In this document: piece after piece, positions 10,333-21,727 of the stretch | Layout of the letters: the number at the start of each line of letters is the position of its first letter | How positions within the stretch are numbered: position 1 is the first letter of the stretch | Assembly: GCA_036873135.1 (NCBI GenBank) | Contig: JAPTYO010000005.1 | Span: 8,658,166-8,722,165 of the forward strand | From: Clarkia xantiana subsp. parviflora | Taxonomy: Eukaryota; Streptophyta; Magnoliopsida; Myrtales; Onagraceae | Direction: 5' to 3' | DNA: 64,000 nt | The notes under the pieces: generated by a model | Seen by the model: only the letters and a program-made list of their open reading frames with translations | What the model was told of the DNA's origin: nothing | Database searches by the model: none | Program-made: the position numbers and the translations under genes

Positions 10333-11055
10333 ATGGCAAGCAACGAGCAGCCACCGCCGACTAAGACGAAGAAAAGAGGACCAGGACGTCCAAGGAAAAC
10401 TCTGGCCCCGGAGTCAAGCATGAGACCTCCTCCGCAGAGAGCTCAGAGAGACCCCCCGCAGAGCCAAAGCGAGGCCTCAGTCGCCTCGTCTATGCCAACA
10501 AGAAGCGTACACTCTCGGAGTAACGCGCAAGGGGGCACACAGCAAACCGACGCTCCTCCAGGCTTCGCCCATCAAACCTTCAACACGCAGGAGCAACCAT
10601 ACGGAATGCCAAATGATGGGGCATACAATCAGGCACCAGGGGCACAGGCTGCGCCTGCAGTCACCCCAGAAATGATGGCGGCACTCGAACAGCTGCTTCA
10701 TCTGAGAGAGGCCCTGCGCAACCAAGAATACGGGGCGCCACCGCCCCCTCCCGCGCAACAAGCAAATATGCCCCCGCCACCAAGGCAGGCGCCTCCAATG
10801 AATGCACCTCAGCAGAGAAGCCCTACAATCTCAAAAACCCCGACCTTTCACGGGAATGCACAGCAAAGCAGGCAGTTCCCCCAACAAGGGACAAGACAGG
10901 AGCTCTCGCACTCCCAAACACCCTACCAAGCAGGGCCATTCAATGAAGGAGCCTGGAGGCAGCCGTCTCAGACATTCCAGGGATATCAAGGTGGATATTC
11001 TCAATACAACCCGACGCAGGCGCAATTTCCCCAACAAGGAAAAATCACTATGTAA
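10333..11055 (+). CDS. Gag-like protein of element C (240 aa), AT-hook and P/Q-rich
   Basis: An uninterrupted frame starts 38 bp after the LTR, where gag belongs. Residues 12-22 (KTKKRGPGRPRK) form an AT-hook-like basic motif. Residues 30-110 are Pro, Gln and Ser-rich. Residues 111-134 (TPEMMAALEQLLHLREALRN) look like an amphipathic helix, and the rest is Pro/Gln-rich. The helix resembles residues 83-107 of the gag of element A (MFLEAMEALLERREAAKRQ). There is no Retrotrans_gag core and no CCHC knuckle, so it is not a complete gag. I infer a protein that could join particles made by an autonomous relative through the helix, with the AT-hook binding nucleic acid. The frame is intact, but I cannot show that it is expressed. 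Confidence 0.7.
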   Translation: MASNEQPPPTKTKKRGPGRPRKTLAPESSMRPPPQRAQRDPPQSQSEASVASSMPTRSVHSRSNAQGGTQQTDAPPGFAHQTFNTQEQPYGMPNDGAYNQAPGAQAAPAVTPEMMAALEQLLHLREALRNQEYGAPPPPPAQQANMPPPPRQAPPMNAPQQRSPTISKTPTFHGNAQQSRQFPQQGTRQELSHSQTPYQAGPFNEGAWRQPSQTFQGYQGGYSQYNPTQAQFPQQGKITM

Positions 11056-11248
11056 TGGCAAGCTACCCCGGTCCAAAACCAGGAACAAGCCACATACATC
11101 ATCAACAAAGGCCCTAACTCTACACGCAGAAAGGGCAAAAAACAAGAAAAGCCATCAAAAAGATATCAAAGCAAGACTAAGCAAAGCTCATGCCTGTATT
11201 CAAAACAGAGGGAGCGCGACGCATGCAAGGAGACAAAATAATTTCATC

Positions 11249-12180
11249 AAGGATGTGGACGTACTAATCTATCCACATCCTTGCCAAAAGTCGGGGACAA
11301 GCGGTTCCTTAGGAATCCTCCCTCGCAAACAAATGCAAGTGTCGGACGTACTAATCTATCCACACTTCGCCGCAGTACAAGGATGTGAACGTACTAATCT
11401 ATTCACATCCTTGCAAAAAGTCGGGGGACAAGCGGTTCCTTAGGAATCCTCCCTCGCAAACAAATGCAAGTGTCGGACGTACTAATCTATCCACACTTCG
11501 CCACAATACAAGGATGTGAACGTACTAATCTATTCACATCCTTGCAAAAAGTCGGGGGTCAAGCGGTTCCTTAGGAATCCTCCCTCGCAAACAAATGCAA
11601 GTGTCGGACGTACTAATCTATCCACACTTCGCCACAATACAAGGATGTGAACGTACTAATCTATTCACATCGTTGCAAAAAGTCGGGGGACAAGCGGTTC
11701 CTTAGGAATCCTCCCTCGCAAACAAATGCACGTGTCGGACGTACTAATCTATCCACACTTCGCCGCAGTACAAGGATGTGGACGTACTAATCTATTCACA
11801 TCCTTGCAAAAGTCGGGGAACAAGCGGTTCCTTAGGAATCCTCCCTCGCAAACAAATGCAAGTGTCGGACGTACTAATCTATCCACACTTAGCCATCATC
11901 AAGCGATGTGGACGTACTAATCTATCCACATCTCAAAAAACAAGATAGGCGTGCGGCTCTTCAGGAAACCACCATCTTGTCAAAATATCATAATGAAGAT
12001 CCACGGTTCCGTAAGGAACTATCTTCTTATGAAAATCAAAAGGACAAGCGGTTCCTTAAGAGTTCCCCCTTCTCTTTAAAATTGCAAGTGTCGGACGTAC
12101 TAATCTATCCACACTTCGCAAACAAACAACTATATCAAGTATGTGAACGTACTAATCTATTCACATCCTTGTAAAGGAAG
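11249..12180 (+). repeat. Tandem hairpin array, 130-131 bp unit
   Basis: Six units begin with GATGTG at about 11251, 11381, 11512, 11643, 11773 and 11903, followed by two decayed part-units to about 12180. Each unit holds two versions of the core ACGTACTAATCTAT set between short inverted arms: GGATGTG...CACATCC and AGTGT...ACACT. The rest of the unit (AAGCGGTTCCTTAGGAATCC) is also partly palindromic. The array lies between the gag-like ORF and the end of the antisense gene. Hypervariable tandem repeats in this position are known for Tat-lineage elements. ORFs across the array are only translations of the repeat. Confidence 0.9.
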
Positions 12181-12564
12181 ACAAGCAGTTCAACATGGAT
12201 CCTCCTCCTTACAAAGCCACAGGTGCCGGTAATACTAATTCATCCGCACCCCGCCACCAATAGAGATGCAATTTCCTAAGGAAAACCATCAGATTAAGGA
12301 AATCGACCTGTCAACAGAGCTACACTCTTCCAAAAGAGAACAAGTTATAGAGACAACAATAAAGGAAGATGCAAAATAATACTAAGTATTATATCTTTCT
12401 AACATCTCATGTCAGGCATATATATATATAATATAGCAGGTCTGAAAAGTAAAAGCATCCAGCCAGCATAAAATGTCAAGCCCGGGACACACCCCGCCAA
12501 AATCTCACCCATGCAAGGGGAGCAACCATATATACACAAGAGAGTCATATAAAACAAAGAAAGA
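12181..12564 (+). other. Spacer between the repeat array and the antisense gene
   Basis: No gene is seen. A decayed repeat part-unit (ACTAATTCATCCGCACC) ends near 12255, followed by AT-rich sequence with a short TA microsatellite at 12420-12435. This is where sense and antisense transcripts would converge. Confidence 0.4.
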
Positions 12565-14672
12565 TCAACCTGACCCAACGTCAGGAGCACCAGAGCCAAA
12601 GGCGTCAGCCATAAAAACATCATGCGCAGGGCTGCTGAAAACAACACGGCGATCGTCACCAACAGGGACGGACACCTGTCCCGTCAAACCACTCGCTCCG
12701 CCCACATCGCCCGCTCGGATCCCCGCAATAGCCACGAGGGCATAGCCAGTATATGGCCCAGTACTCTGGAAAGGAAAATCGGGGGCAAGAGAGTATATCC
12801 TCCTGAAGTAATCCACAGAGAAAGACTCCATGCGATCATCACGTGCCTTCTCGAGAAGTTTGGAGTAATCAGCTGTAGTAGGAAACTCAATCATCCCAAG
12901 CTGATCACCCAGAGCAACATGAGACTCCTTAGTCTCCTTCAGCGCCACAGAATGTGCCTCCTCGTCGACCTTCTCCTGGCGCAATAAGGCAAACAGCTCC
13001 GCCTCCAGCTGAGACGCGCAATCCTGACTTCCCTTGAGATCAGCGGAAGCCTTGGAAAAAGCATCTGAATGTGCGCGCGCCTTCTCCCTCAACACAACGA
13101 CATCCTGAGACAAGCGCTCATGACGACCCTGCAGACCCCTCGTCTCCTCAACAAGCTCAACAACAAAGGAGGAAAGGTTGGTCATCACGGCATTCACCTG
13201 CAACAACAACACAAGCACATCACACACAAAGAAGCCAGACAAACATGATAGATCCAACATAAAAAGAAAACAACGTACAGGAGCAAAGCGCGCGAGCGAC
13301 TCCTCAACATACTTCAAAGCAGCCTCAGGGTCACGGGGGCACTTCTTGCGGTCAGCCGGCGGAACAGACCGCTGAACCACACGCACACCGACAGCAGGTG
13401 TGCTCAAGGAAACATCCTTGGGAAAGCGAATAGCAGACTGAGAGTAGGGAGTCCACTCGTTCCCGGACACATCCCGATCAAGCCGACACATCAGATCAGA
13501 CTTGCGAAGAGCTGGAGGAGTAGGAACAACTACACATCAAAAGCAAACACATTAGGAGAAGGCAAACTATACCAATACAACAAGAAGTCAACCACAGTCA
13601 CCTGCCAAGGAAGGCACCTCCGCTGAACGGCCGCTCCCCGACCGGGGGGCAGGCATGGTCGAATCCGCATACATTGGCCCCTTCCCTTTGTCGCAGGAAG
13701 GAGCAAGAGGCATGCCGGCAGACGTCGACCTCTTAGGATCGCTCGGGGAACGGAGGTCAGCATCATTCTCTCGGACAGGTGCAACTCCCCCGCCGTCGGG
13801 AGTACCAAGCCTGCAAAGACAACCACAAAAGGACCATTAGCACCAACTCATCCCCCGAAGGACGTACATGAATGCCCGCCGCGAGCAGCTCGGCGTCGGA
13901 AGCACGATGAAGGGGGCTGTACTCCCCCGCCCTATTCGCCGTGTGAATCTTCTTCAAAGCAACCTTGTCTGTATCGGAGAACTCCTGAAAACGCGGAACG
14001 GGGTCGGTATCCACTATGTGAGAAGTCGTCCAAGTCGCGCCCGCATCCTTTATAAAAAAGTACTGACACTTCCATTTGTTCTGGGAAGTGTCCGATCTTT
14101 CGCAGAACCGCGCCTCAGTATTCCACCCCGCCCTGCGCAAGCCAAGGGAGGAGAATCCCTTCTCGGTCATGTGAGGCCAACGCAAGGTGAAAGTACACAT
14201 CCCAGACTCATCTGCCTTGCCCAGGCGATAGAAGGCTCGAAAAAGCACTATCGAGTAATCCCAAGGGTTTAGATGACACTGCACCCGGAAACATGTCCAA
14301 GCTCTTGTAATGTCGACAAAGGCGGGCCAGATCCTGACAATAAGGAAAGCGCAGCCCTTCTCGGAACTATGAAAGATAAACAGCTTCGTATTCAGCCGGA
14401 GGAACGGTGGGCCGACCAAATTCGACCCCCTTCACGACGTCCCAAGGATACGAGACCTCTATGCCGGGACACCAGCCCCGGGTCGAGACGTAGAGATCGA
14501 ACTTGGAACGTGGGAGCTTGTTGGGAAAAAACATTTGGGTCTTCTCTAGTATTACGCGGTTACCCGACGGTCCCAAAAGCACACCGCTTCGAGACCCGGA
14601 ATCAGAATCCATGGTGCCCTCATCAACCTCCCCATCAATGTTATCCGAAACAGAGTGATGAGACTTACTCAT
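12565..14672 (-). pseudogene. Antisense extra gene of element C, intron-containing, broken
   Basis: The antisense frames run from ATG at 14672 (MSKSHHSVSDN) to a stop at 12565. Homology to the antisense genes of A and D is seen in the segment IVLFRAFYRLGKADESGMC, KWKCQYFFIKDAGATW and EYSPLHRASDAELLAAGI, with the same order and spacing. Downstream comes an intron (13278-13198, 81 nt, donor GTACGT, acceptor TTGTTGCAG), then a coiled-coil-like stretch (about 13190-12890) and a Gly/Val-rich tail. A second short intron with donor GTACGT near 13868 and acceptor TCTTTGCAG near 13812 is likely. A TAG at about 14369-14367 and a frame change near 14290 break the long exon. The family resembles plant 'putative gypsy-type transposon' proteins with C-terminal coiled coils; I infer this from layout. 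Function is unknown. Confidence 0.65.
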
Positions 14673-16540
14673 TGCGTGAAGAAGCAGAAACCGTTTCCTA
14701 CCAGGAACACTCTAAGTATCAAAGACACGCGCTTGCAAGCCCGTCAACCAAACCCTGCAAAAACCATACACAACTCAATCAAAAACCAGGGCCACGTATC
14801 AACACCATTCACCAAGCCCTTTGCGAGGGCATCCAACCCAACGGACCAACTGTCCGCGAGCAAACAGCTAGGGACCCTCCCGCTCGGGACCCTCCCGCTC
14901 GGGAGTCAAAAGTCCCTACGCTCACCAAAGGCCTAGGCCACCCACTAACAAAATTTCCATATACTTATACAATATAACACAGGTATTCAAGCATTCAACT
15001 AAACGACGAGCTCAGGAGCTAAGGAAATCTAAAGCATGCAAAATTGGTCATAATTACCAAAATGCCCTCCGGCCACATTTCGATCAAATTTTATCCCCAA
15101 AACGGCTCAAGGCTCCGGGGGCACATACAAGCAGCCCAAATACGGGTCGCAAGCCACACTCGACCTTGGGGGAAAACCAAGTAGCGGTGCAGGAGGCACA
15201 CTACCTTGAAAACGCCAGGTTGTGGCAACAACATGGATAGGCACGTCGCCTCGTCGACCACTGACTGACGCCATGGAAGGGTATGTCGCCTCGTCCGACC
15301 TCTGGCCTTCTCCCTACCTCGGAAACTTCAAGTAGCTGTCGCGGAGTGCACCCTACCTTGGGAAAAACCAAGTAGCAGCTGTGGAATGCACCCTACTTTG
15401 GAAAACCCAAGTAGCAGTCGATACAATAGTCGCCACCTCGTGCCCGAAACGACTACGATACGAACGTCCCGACAAGGGGGCAACTCCACACCTACGAACT
15501 TACAAGTTCACAATTACTACATAGCGAACATCCTCTATCCGGGGGCAACTCTATGTCAGTACGGGCCTCTTTATACAGCCTATATGGCACTACACGCGTT
15601 TGCGCTACCCAACACATGTTTATCATGAGATGTACATCGGCAACATACCAGGAGGCCTAACACCTCGCGACTAAGGAGCAAGTGCCCCTACTTGGCCACG
15701 TCACTACATATACTCCCCCTCTGGGGGCATTCACCTCAATGATCTTGGGGGCAATACTATATCAACAAGGGTCATGTCCCTCGGCATATACATTGAGAAC
15801 ATACTTCTGTTGTAAGATGTTCATCAACGACGCGTCGGATGCATGGCACCTCGCAAGTCCAGGACCCTCGTGTCTGCGACACACCTTCCCTTATATAGGT
15901 ACAAACTTCCATGTTCATGATACATCCAAGAGGTGCACTCACATCCACCCTCCATTTTTTAAAAAGTTGTTGATAACTTGGATTTTCACCATCGAGTGAC
16001 TTAGCTAAATTTGACTAAGTTATTTCAAATGGTCTCAACTACTTGAAAACATTATTTTTATGATTTTTCGTATCAAGTCCATCACATGTGATTTTCCAAA
16101 CCCGACATTATTTCGTTTACTAAAATCGTCGTCTCGCCGTCAAGACGGCCGTCTCGGACAACGGGCTCCCGAAAACCATCATATTGCATGAAAAACGTTT
16201 TATCAAAACTTTCATGATTTATTATCATTTTGATACAATTAGTCGTGGCATGAACGTTCCATATTTATTTGATCATCTTACAAACCCGAAAAATTTCATG
16301 TGCGCTCACGCCTTACTTCTTCCAAAATCACATTTATCATATTACTCGTAGTCCGTTGTGCTACTAACCCTTTGCGCAGTTATCAAGCATGACCATCTCA
16401 AAAAACTAAGGCAAGGAGCTCGTCTGAGCCGCGCGTATCCACCCTTGGTAAGTCAAGACCCAAGGTGAGCAGACGACCCGAATCACGCGTACATCCTATC
16501 TTAAAATAGAGTTAAATAAAGGTCAAGCCATTATTTAACT
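14673..16540 (+). other. Non-coding 3' region of element C with hairpin repeats and a candidate antisense promoter
   Basis: No sense coding region is seen. At about 15160-15430 a hairpin word recurs several times: CTACCTTGG, then A-rich, then CCAAGTAGC. A 14 bp unit, GGGACCCTCCCGCT, is duplicated at about 14870-14900. On the minus strand, CCTATATAAGG (TATA at 15897-15891) lies about 1.2 kb upstream of the antisense ATG, similar in arrangement to the fragment at 2361. I infer that this is the antisense gene's promoter and leader region. Confidence 0.4.
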
Positions 16541-16550
16541 CGGGGGCAAG
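16541..16550 (+). other. Polypurine tract of element C
   Basis: ACTCGGGGGCAAG ends directly before the 3' LTR start at 16551. It is the likely plus-strand primer site and matches the tract at 2721 apart from G-run length. Confidence 0.75.
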
Positions 16551-17299
16551 TGATGGATATACGCATGATTCGGGCTCGGTTTTAAATTATTCGGACCTCG
16601 TACACGCACGAAACCCACGAAAAACCCGATTTCGAGCTAACCCGGGGAAACCGGGCAAGTCGCAAACTTGCCCGGCACCCCCGGGGGGCTTACCCGGAAT
16701 TCCGGGTAAGCTTTGCACCCCGGGGGTGTCGCGCACACCCCCTTTTTTGTCCTGGATGTATACGGAGACCCGATTTTCAACTAACTCCTATACGTCGGGG
16801 ACCCCCCGTTACAAGGCGCGCGCGTCCCGCTCGTGACAGCCGCCTGAGACGCGCGTCAGAGTCCTCTTCCCAAAGCTCTCCCCTGCATCCCGGTTCACAT
16901 TTCCACATTGAACCGGGTCAAAACCGGCTTACGGTCCAAGGTTGCCTATAAATAGCCACCTTGGGGGTAAACATTTTCAAGTCACTTTGGGTGAGAATTG
17001 AGAAAAGCTCTGACCTCTCTCTAAACTTTCTCTCTCTAGAACTGTCTAATGTTGATCGTCGGAGTGAGCGCACCAAGCACCCCCCCCCCTCTCCACGGGA
17101 GTTGCTCGATAATGCTTCTCTCGCAGGTACGGACGGACAGTCAGCGAGAGAGCCCGAAGGATTTAGTGCGATTTTGAAGACGAAGCCAAAGGCCCGTGCA
17201 CGACCCTAGGAGACGGACTTGGCCCTAACAAGCTCGCACCCAACCTGAAGACATCGACAAGTTACTCAGCAGACAACCCGCGTTAACTTGGTCGAAACA
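16551..17299 (+). repeat. 3' LTR of element C (749 bp)
   Basis: It starts TGATGGATATACG and ends GTCGAAACA, with TATAAAT at 16947-16953. It is nearly identical to 9513-10294. By eye the substitutions are at the GCTCG(A/G)TAATGCT(T/C)C and AGGA(T/C)TTAG positions. Indels are a 28 bp loss among the U3 palindromes and shorter C runs. The duplication ATGTT follows at 17300. Confidence 0.9.
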
Positions 17300-17304
17300 A
17301 TGTT

Positions 17305-18067
17305 CATAACTATGGTTATAACTATAAACTTATGTATAACATAAATGTAATGTAGTTAACTTTTCTTACTTTTATGTAAAAAATATAGTATGCACACACT
17401 TAACAATGTTGTGTAATAAATATTACTGTGGGTGCTCTACGAAAAGTAAGACCTTAGAATCCGAACCAGTATCTAACAACCATGAATTCAAGGTGATTAC
17501 TGACTGCAAGAAAATAAAATGAGTTAGTGGAAGTCATGAAGCATGAAACGAGGAGAGATTCTTTGGTCAAACCGACATTCCATCCCGAGAACTGATCTTC
17601 CTTCCAAGTTCCACCCACCCACCCCACTCTCAACTCCCATTAATTAGAATTTCTTCATTTTATACTAACTTCCACTAAGTATCTATTTATTGTACTAAGA
17701 AATTATATGCTATATTCAAATTATTTAATGATGTACATTATTACATTACGTGTTTAGTAAACTTTGTATATTTCAAGTAAATTAAAATTTTCAAAGTTTG
17801 TTTTTTTCTCTTATTATTATTATTATATATTGATTGCATAGATTGCGCTCCTCTAATTTATGACTCTATACTAATCCTAATTTGATTAAGAGAAAATAAA
17901 ATGGTAAATCATCAAAAGTTGATACATTAGCTCTATCGACTAGTACTTTTGATGGAGAGAAAAAATGAGAAGAAACCAAATCACAGTCTATATATATATA
18001 TATATATATACTAACTTGATAGAGATTTTTTTTTTTAAGAATAAATGAGAAGAAACCACATAGCAAT
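17305..18067. other. AT-rich spacer, no gene seen
   Basis: I see no coding region or repeat boundary. A TA microsatellite lies at about 17986-18010. The sequence directly after the target duplication is probably the pre-insertion DNA of element C and continues the sequence before 9508. Confidence 0.4.
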
Positions 18068-18872
18068 TGTTGGGTTATCATTTGAGACAACCATGGGCGA
18101 GTCGGTACATCTGAACATCAGGACTTCATAACAAAAATTCGACAACTATTTGAGTCCAAATCGAAGGAACAAAGGCAAAATGTTGACAAGCCCACTTTAA
18201 GGTGGCGGCACCGAAGACGACAATGTAGGAAGAGGAGTCGACTGCCAGTTACAATTCATTCCTATCAGGGTATAAGGCGAGTCGACAACCAAACCATATG
18301 AAGAAATCATCTCCTTTAAGGATCAGATAACAGCTGGCAACCTGCTTGCCGCCTTTTGATCCAAGGAAACCCTTATCTCATGGTAAAGATGAGGTCGCAA
18401 CCTACTTGTCACCTAGTCAAAAGAACCTTCGTCATTAAGAAATGGTGAGGTGGCGACTTGGTTGTCACATGCTGACACGACGCCGTCCCCCTCAACCAAT
18501 TAGAGAAAAGCGGCCACCGCCACTAAACCACCAATCAGAGAAAGGCGGCCACCGCCACTCAGCAGCCAATCAAAACACAGCTGCAAACACATAAAATTGG
18601 TACAATGTGTACCTGTAAATACTCTTTTATTTTCACTATTACATTCAATAAAATTTACTAAGTATTACTCTCTAAAATTCCATTACTGACTTAAGATTCG
18701 GAGTGGAATCAGGGGCAAATCCTTACCCCCTTTTCAAGTTAACGTCTCCGAGACTCTGCAAAAGAAAACTAAGTACCCTCCGATGTCGAGATAGACCCCT
18801 AAGAGAGAAAATAGAGGCCCCACCTTAAATTCCATTCCCGAAGTCCAGGGTCATGTAAATTTGATCATAAGA
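18068..18872 (+). mobile_element. 5' LTR of gypsy element B (805 bp)
   Basis: It starts TGTTGGGTTATC. The end was placed at ATAAGA by alignment with the solo LTR at 42841-43606, which ends ATCCCAACA in the same orientation. The next bases are the primer-binding site TTTGGCACCGTCTGTGGGA. U3 contains repeated GGCGGCCACCGCCACT blocks near 18510-18560. It shares GACTTAAGATTCGGAGTGGA with the solo LTR, so the family is the same but the copies have diverged. Confidence 0.75.
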
Positions 18873-21727
18873 TTTGGCACCGTCTGTGGGAAGGTTATCA
18901 AAAAGTCATGCCACCTCCCAGAAGTCATCCCAGGCGGAATGATGCGTATGAGATCACAACAGCCCTCCTCGACATTGCGCAAATCACAAAAAAAAAACCC
19001 TGTAAAACTACTTCCGTCATTTTCAAAGGGCACTTGATTGACGTGAGGGCGAATTCTCAAGAAGAGAAGTCGTTCGAGCATTTTTAGAGGATTGAGACCT
19101 CAATTCCAGTCCATGGCTATCACTCAATACATGGAACCAATAGAGAGGTTGGAAGATTTGACTCAAAGAGTGATCCTTCACATTGGTGTAGAACAAGTTC
19201 GGAATGATCATTTGATCCAAAGAAGGGACCTACAGAGTCGAGACAGAAATTCACCTTCTCGAGGCTCTCTAGCCTACCGAGGATGGGAATTTTGACAAAC
19301 TCAACAAAAGCTGGAGAGATTCTAACTTACTGAAGAAAGTCGTCATCCTTTCCCTTTTTGTGAGCGTCACCGGATAGAGGGGAACAACACCGAAGATTGC
19401 CTCATGCCGAGAGAGATATTGAATTCACACAAGACGAAATTCAGCGTCACCATCGCCATCGCACTCACGAGCAAAGAAGGTGGAGAAGACCTCCTGATAA
19501 TAACATCAACGTTTTATCGGGAGGATTTTCGGCGGGAGAGGAATTAAGCACTGCTTGAGAAGTTTACGCGACTCAGAATATTTCCTTTTACGATATACGA
19601 AAAAGATCAAGGGGATTGGAGCCAGTTGATGTCACTTTCTCTGTAGAAGACTTAACAAAGGCAACAAAGCCCCATGAGGATGCTCTTGTGATCACGACCT
19701 GGATAGATGGGTTTGAGACAAATAGAGTATTGGTCGACGGGGGGAATTCGGCCGATGTAATCGTCTAAGAAGTCGTTGCCGCAATGGGATATCAAAAGTA
19801 AGACCTCCAAGAAATGAATTATCCCCTCGTGGGATTTGTGGGAAGAACAACTTATCCCCTAGGAGCAATTCAACTTCCGATAATCCTAGGACAAGGATGG
19901 AAGGCCCTATGTTTAAACGTACGTTTCGTGGTCGTCGACGAAATTAACACCTACAACACCATCCTATGAAGGACGGCTCTAAATACCAATTACATCGTTC
20001 CCTCAACTGCTCACTAAGTCATGAGATTTCCTACTCACCATGGGATGGGAGAGGTAGGGGTGATCAAAAGACGTCCCGACAATGCTATGTCAATACCCTC
20101 CATAGATGCAATCAAAAAGAGACTTTATCCATAGTTACATACAACGATCCTCGAGAAGAAGGTGGACGACCAACTCCAATGGAGGATCTATTAGAAGTCG
20201 ACATTGATGGCGACGACAAAGAGATCAAGATCGGGGCTGCCTTACATCCAGAATTGGCAGAAAGGGTAATTCTCTCTTAAGAGAATATAAAGAATTATTT
20301 GCCTGGAAACCTAGCGGCATGCCAGGGATAAGTCCCTAAATTATTTCCCATGAGCAAAATATAAACCCGGCCGAGAAGCCTATAGCCCAAAAGAGAAGAT
20401 CCATGGGTGTTGAAAATAAAGCAGTGATCCGACAAGAGGTGGAAAATTGGTCGACGCCAGTTTTGTAAAAGAAATACGATTTCCAACATGTGTCGGCAAT
20501 CCTGTAATGGTGAGGAAGTCAAATGGGGAATGGAGAATGTGCGTAGATTTTTGAGATATCAACAAGGCATGCCCTAAAGATTCCTACCCAATTCCAAGGA
20601 TCGATCAGCTTGTCAACGCCACATCAGTTCACGAGCTTCTTAGTTTTATGGATGCCTATTCTGGTTATAACCAAATACAAATGCATCTTGATGATGAAGT
20701 CCATAACACTTTCTACGCCGATAATGACATATATCACTATAAGGTCATGCCCTTTGGATTAATAAACGCTGGAGCCGCTTATCAAAGAATGGTAAAAAAC
20801 AACTATTCAAATCCATGTTGGGGAGGAATATGGAGGCCTACGTGGATGATATGCTGGTCAAAACTAGAAAGGGTTATGATCATGTATGAGATTTGGAAGA
20901 AGCATTCTCTTGTATGCGGCTACACCAGGTATGATTGAACCCAACCAAGTGCACCTTTGGCGTCAAATCAGGAAAATTCATGGGTTTTATGGTAAGACAA
21001 ATAGGAATCGAAGCCAATCCGGAGAAGATAGCCACAATAGAAGGGATGTCTTCACCTACATGTCATAGGGAGGTCCAAAGCCTCAAGTGGAGACTGGCGT
21101 CGTTAGGAGATTCCTGGCACGCTCTGGTGATAAGTCCCTCCCCTTCTTCAAGGTGTTAAGGGCAAAAAAAAAGTTCTAATGGACTTCGGCGTGCATGGAA
21201 GCTTTCCAACAATTGAAAAAACATGTTCATTCACTCCCCGCCTTGGCGAAACTGCTCCCATAAGACCCACTCTTTCTATTGAGTGTAAGTTTGGCGGCAG
21301 TAAGTTCAGTGCTTATCAAGAAGACATGCAATATTCAGATTCCAGTCCACTATGTTAGTAAGTTTTTTTGGCGTGGCCGAGGCAAACTACATGGAGATTG
21401 AGAAGTATCTACATGTATTACAGGTGGCGGCAAGGAAACTATGACCATACTTTCATGCTCACAAAATTACCGTCCTTACTAACCAATCCTTGAAGCAGCT
21501 CTTGCACAAGCCTAAAATCTCAGGAAGAATGATGAAATGAGCGGTTGAATTAAGTGAATTTCGCATACACTTTAAGCTACGAAAAGCTATCAAAGGTCAA
21601 GCGCTTGCCGAATTCATAACTGAAAATACGGAAACGCCAGATGCCAAACCAATCATTCTCCCCCAGGAGGAACATGTGAAGGAGACAGCAGGGACTTTAG
21701 CCAACGAAACTTTACCTTGGCTCCTAT
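18873..21727 (+). pseudogene. Degenerate Ty3/gypsy gag-pol of element B
   Basis: The primer-binding site at 18873-18892 is followed by a mostly unrecognisable gag. A protease then appears with [19 protein letters not shown] and YPLGAIQLPI (about 19690-19900). RT follows (about 20340-20960) with MDAYSGYNQIQM, MPFGLINAGAAYQRM and, in another frame, the YVDD box near 20835. RNase H (about 21290-21620) has PYFHAHKITVLTNQSLK and AVELSEFRIHFK. Stops and frameshifts occur throughout. Residues match the same domains of A and D, so B is a related Ty3/gypsy lineage. The second RNase H, integrase and 3' LTR are missing: the element is cut at 21728 by an LTR in the opposite orientation. Confidence 0.8.

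Larger units (their letters stand above)
9513..17299 (+). mobile_element. Complete non-autonomous Tat-type LTR element C (7787 bp)
   Basis: Both LTRs are present and the element is flanked by an exact 5 bp duplication, ATGTT, at 9508-9512 and 17300-17304. The order is 5' LTR, primer-binding site, a 240-residue gag-like ORF, a 130 bp tandem hairpin array, an antisense intron-containing pseudogene, a non-coding region, a polypurine tract and the 3' LTR. No protease, RT, RNase H or integrase is present, so it must have been mobilised in trans. The LTRs differ by only about three substitutions and three indels by eye, so this is one of the youngest insertions in the window. Termini, primer-binding site and polypurine tract resemble those of elements A and D. 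Confidence 0.9.

Noticed and set aside
11249..11940. Regular 130 bp repeats that could be taken for a CRISPR-like array
   Set aside because: The repeats and 'spacers' are equally conserved, the unit is far too long, and the array lies within a plant LTR element. It is a tandem repeat of the element.
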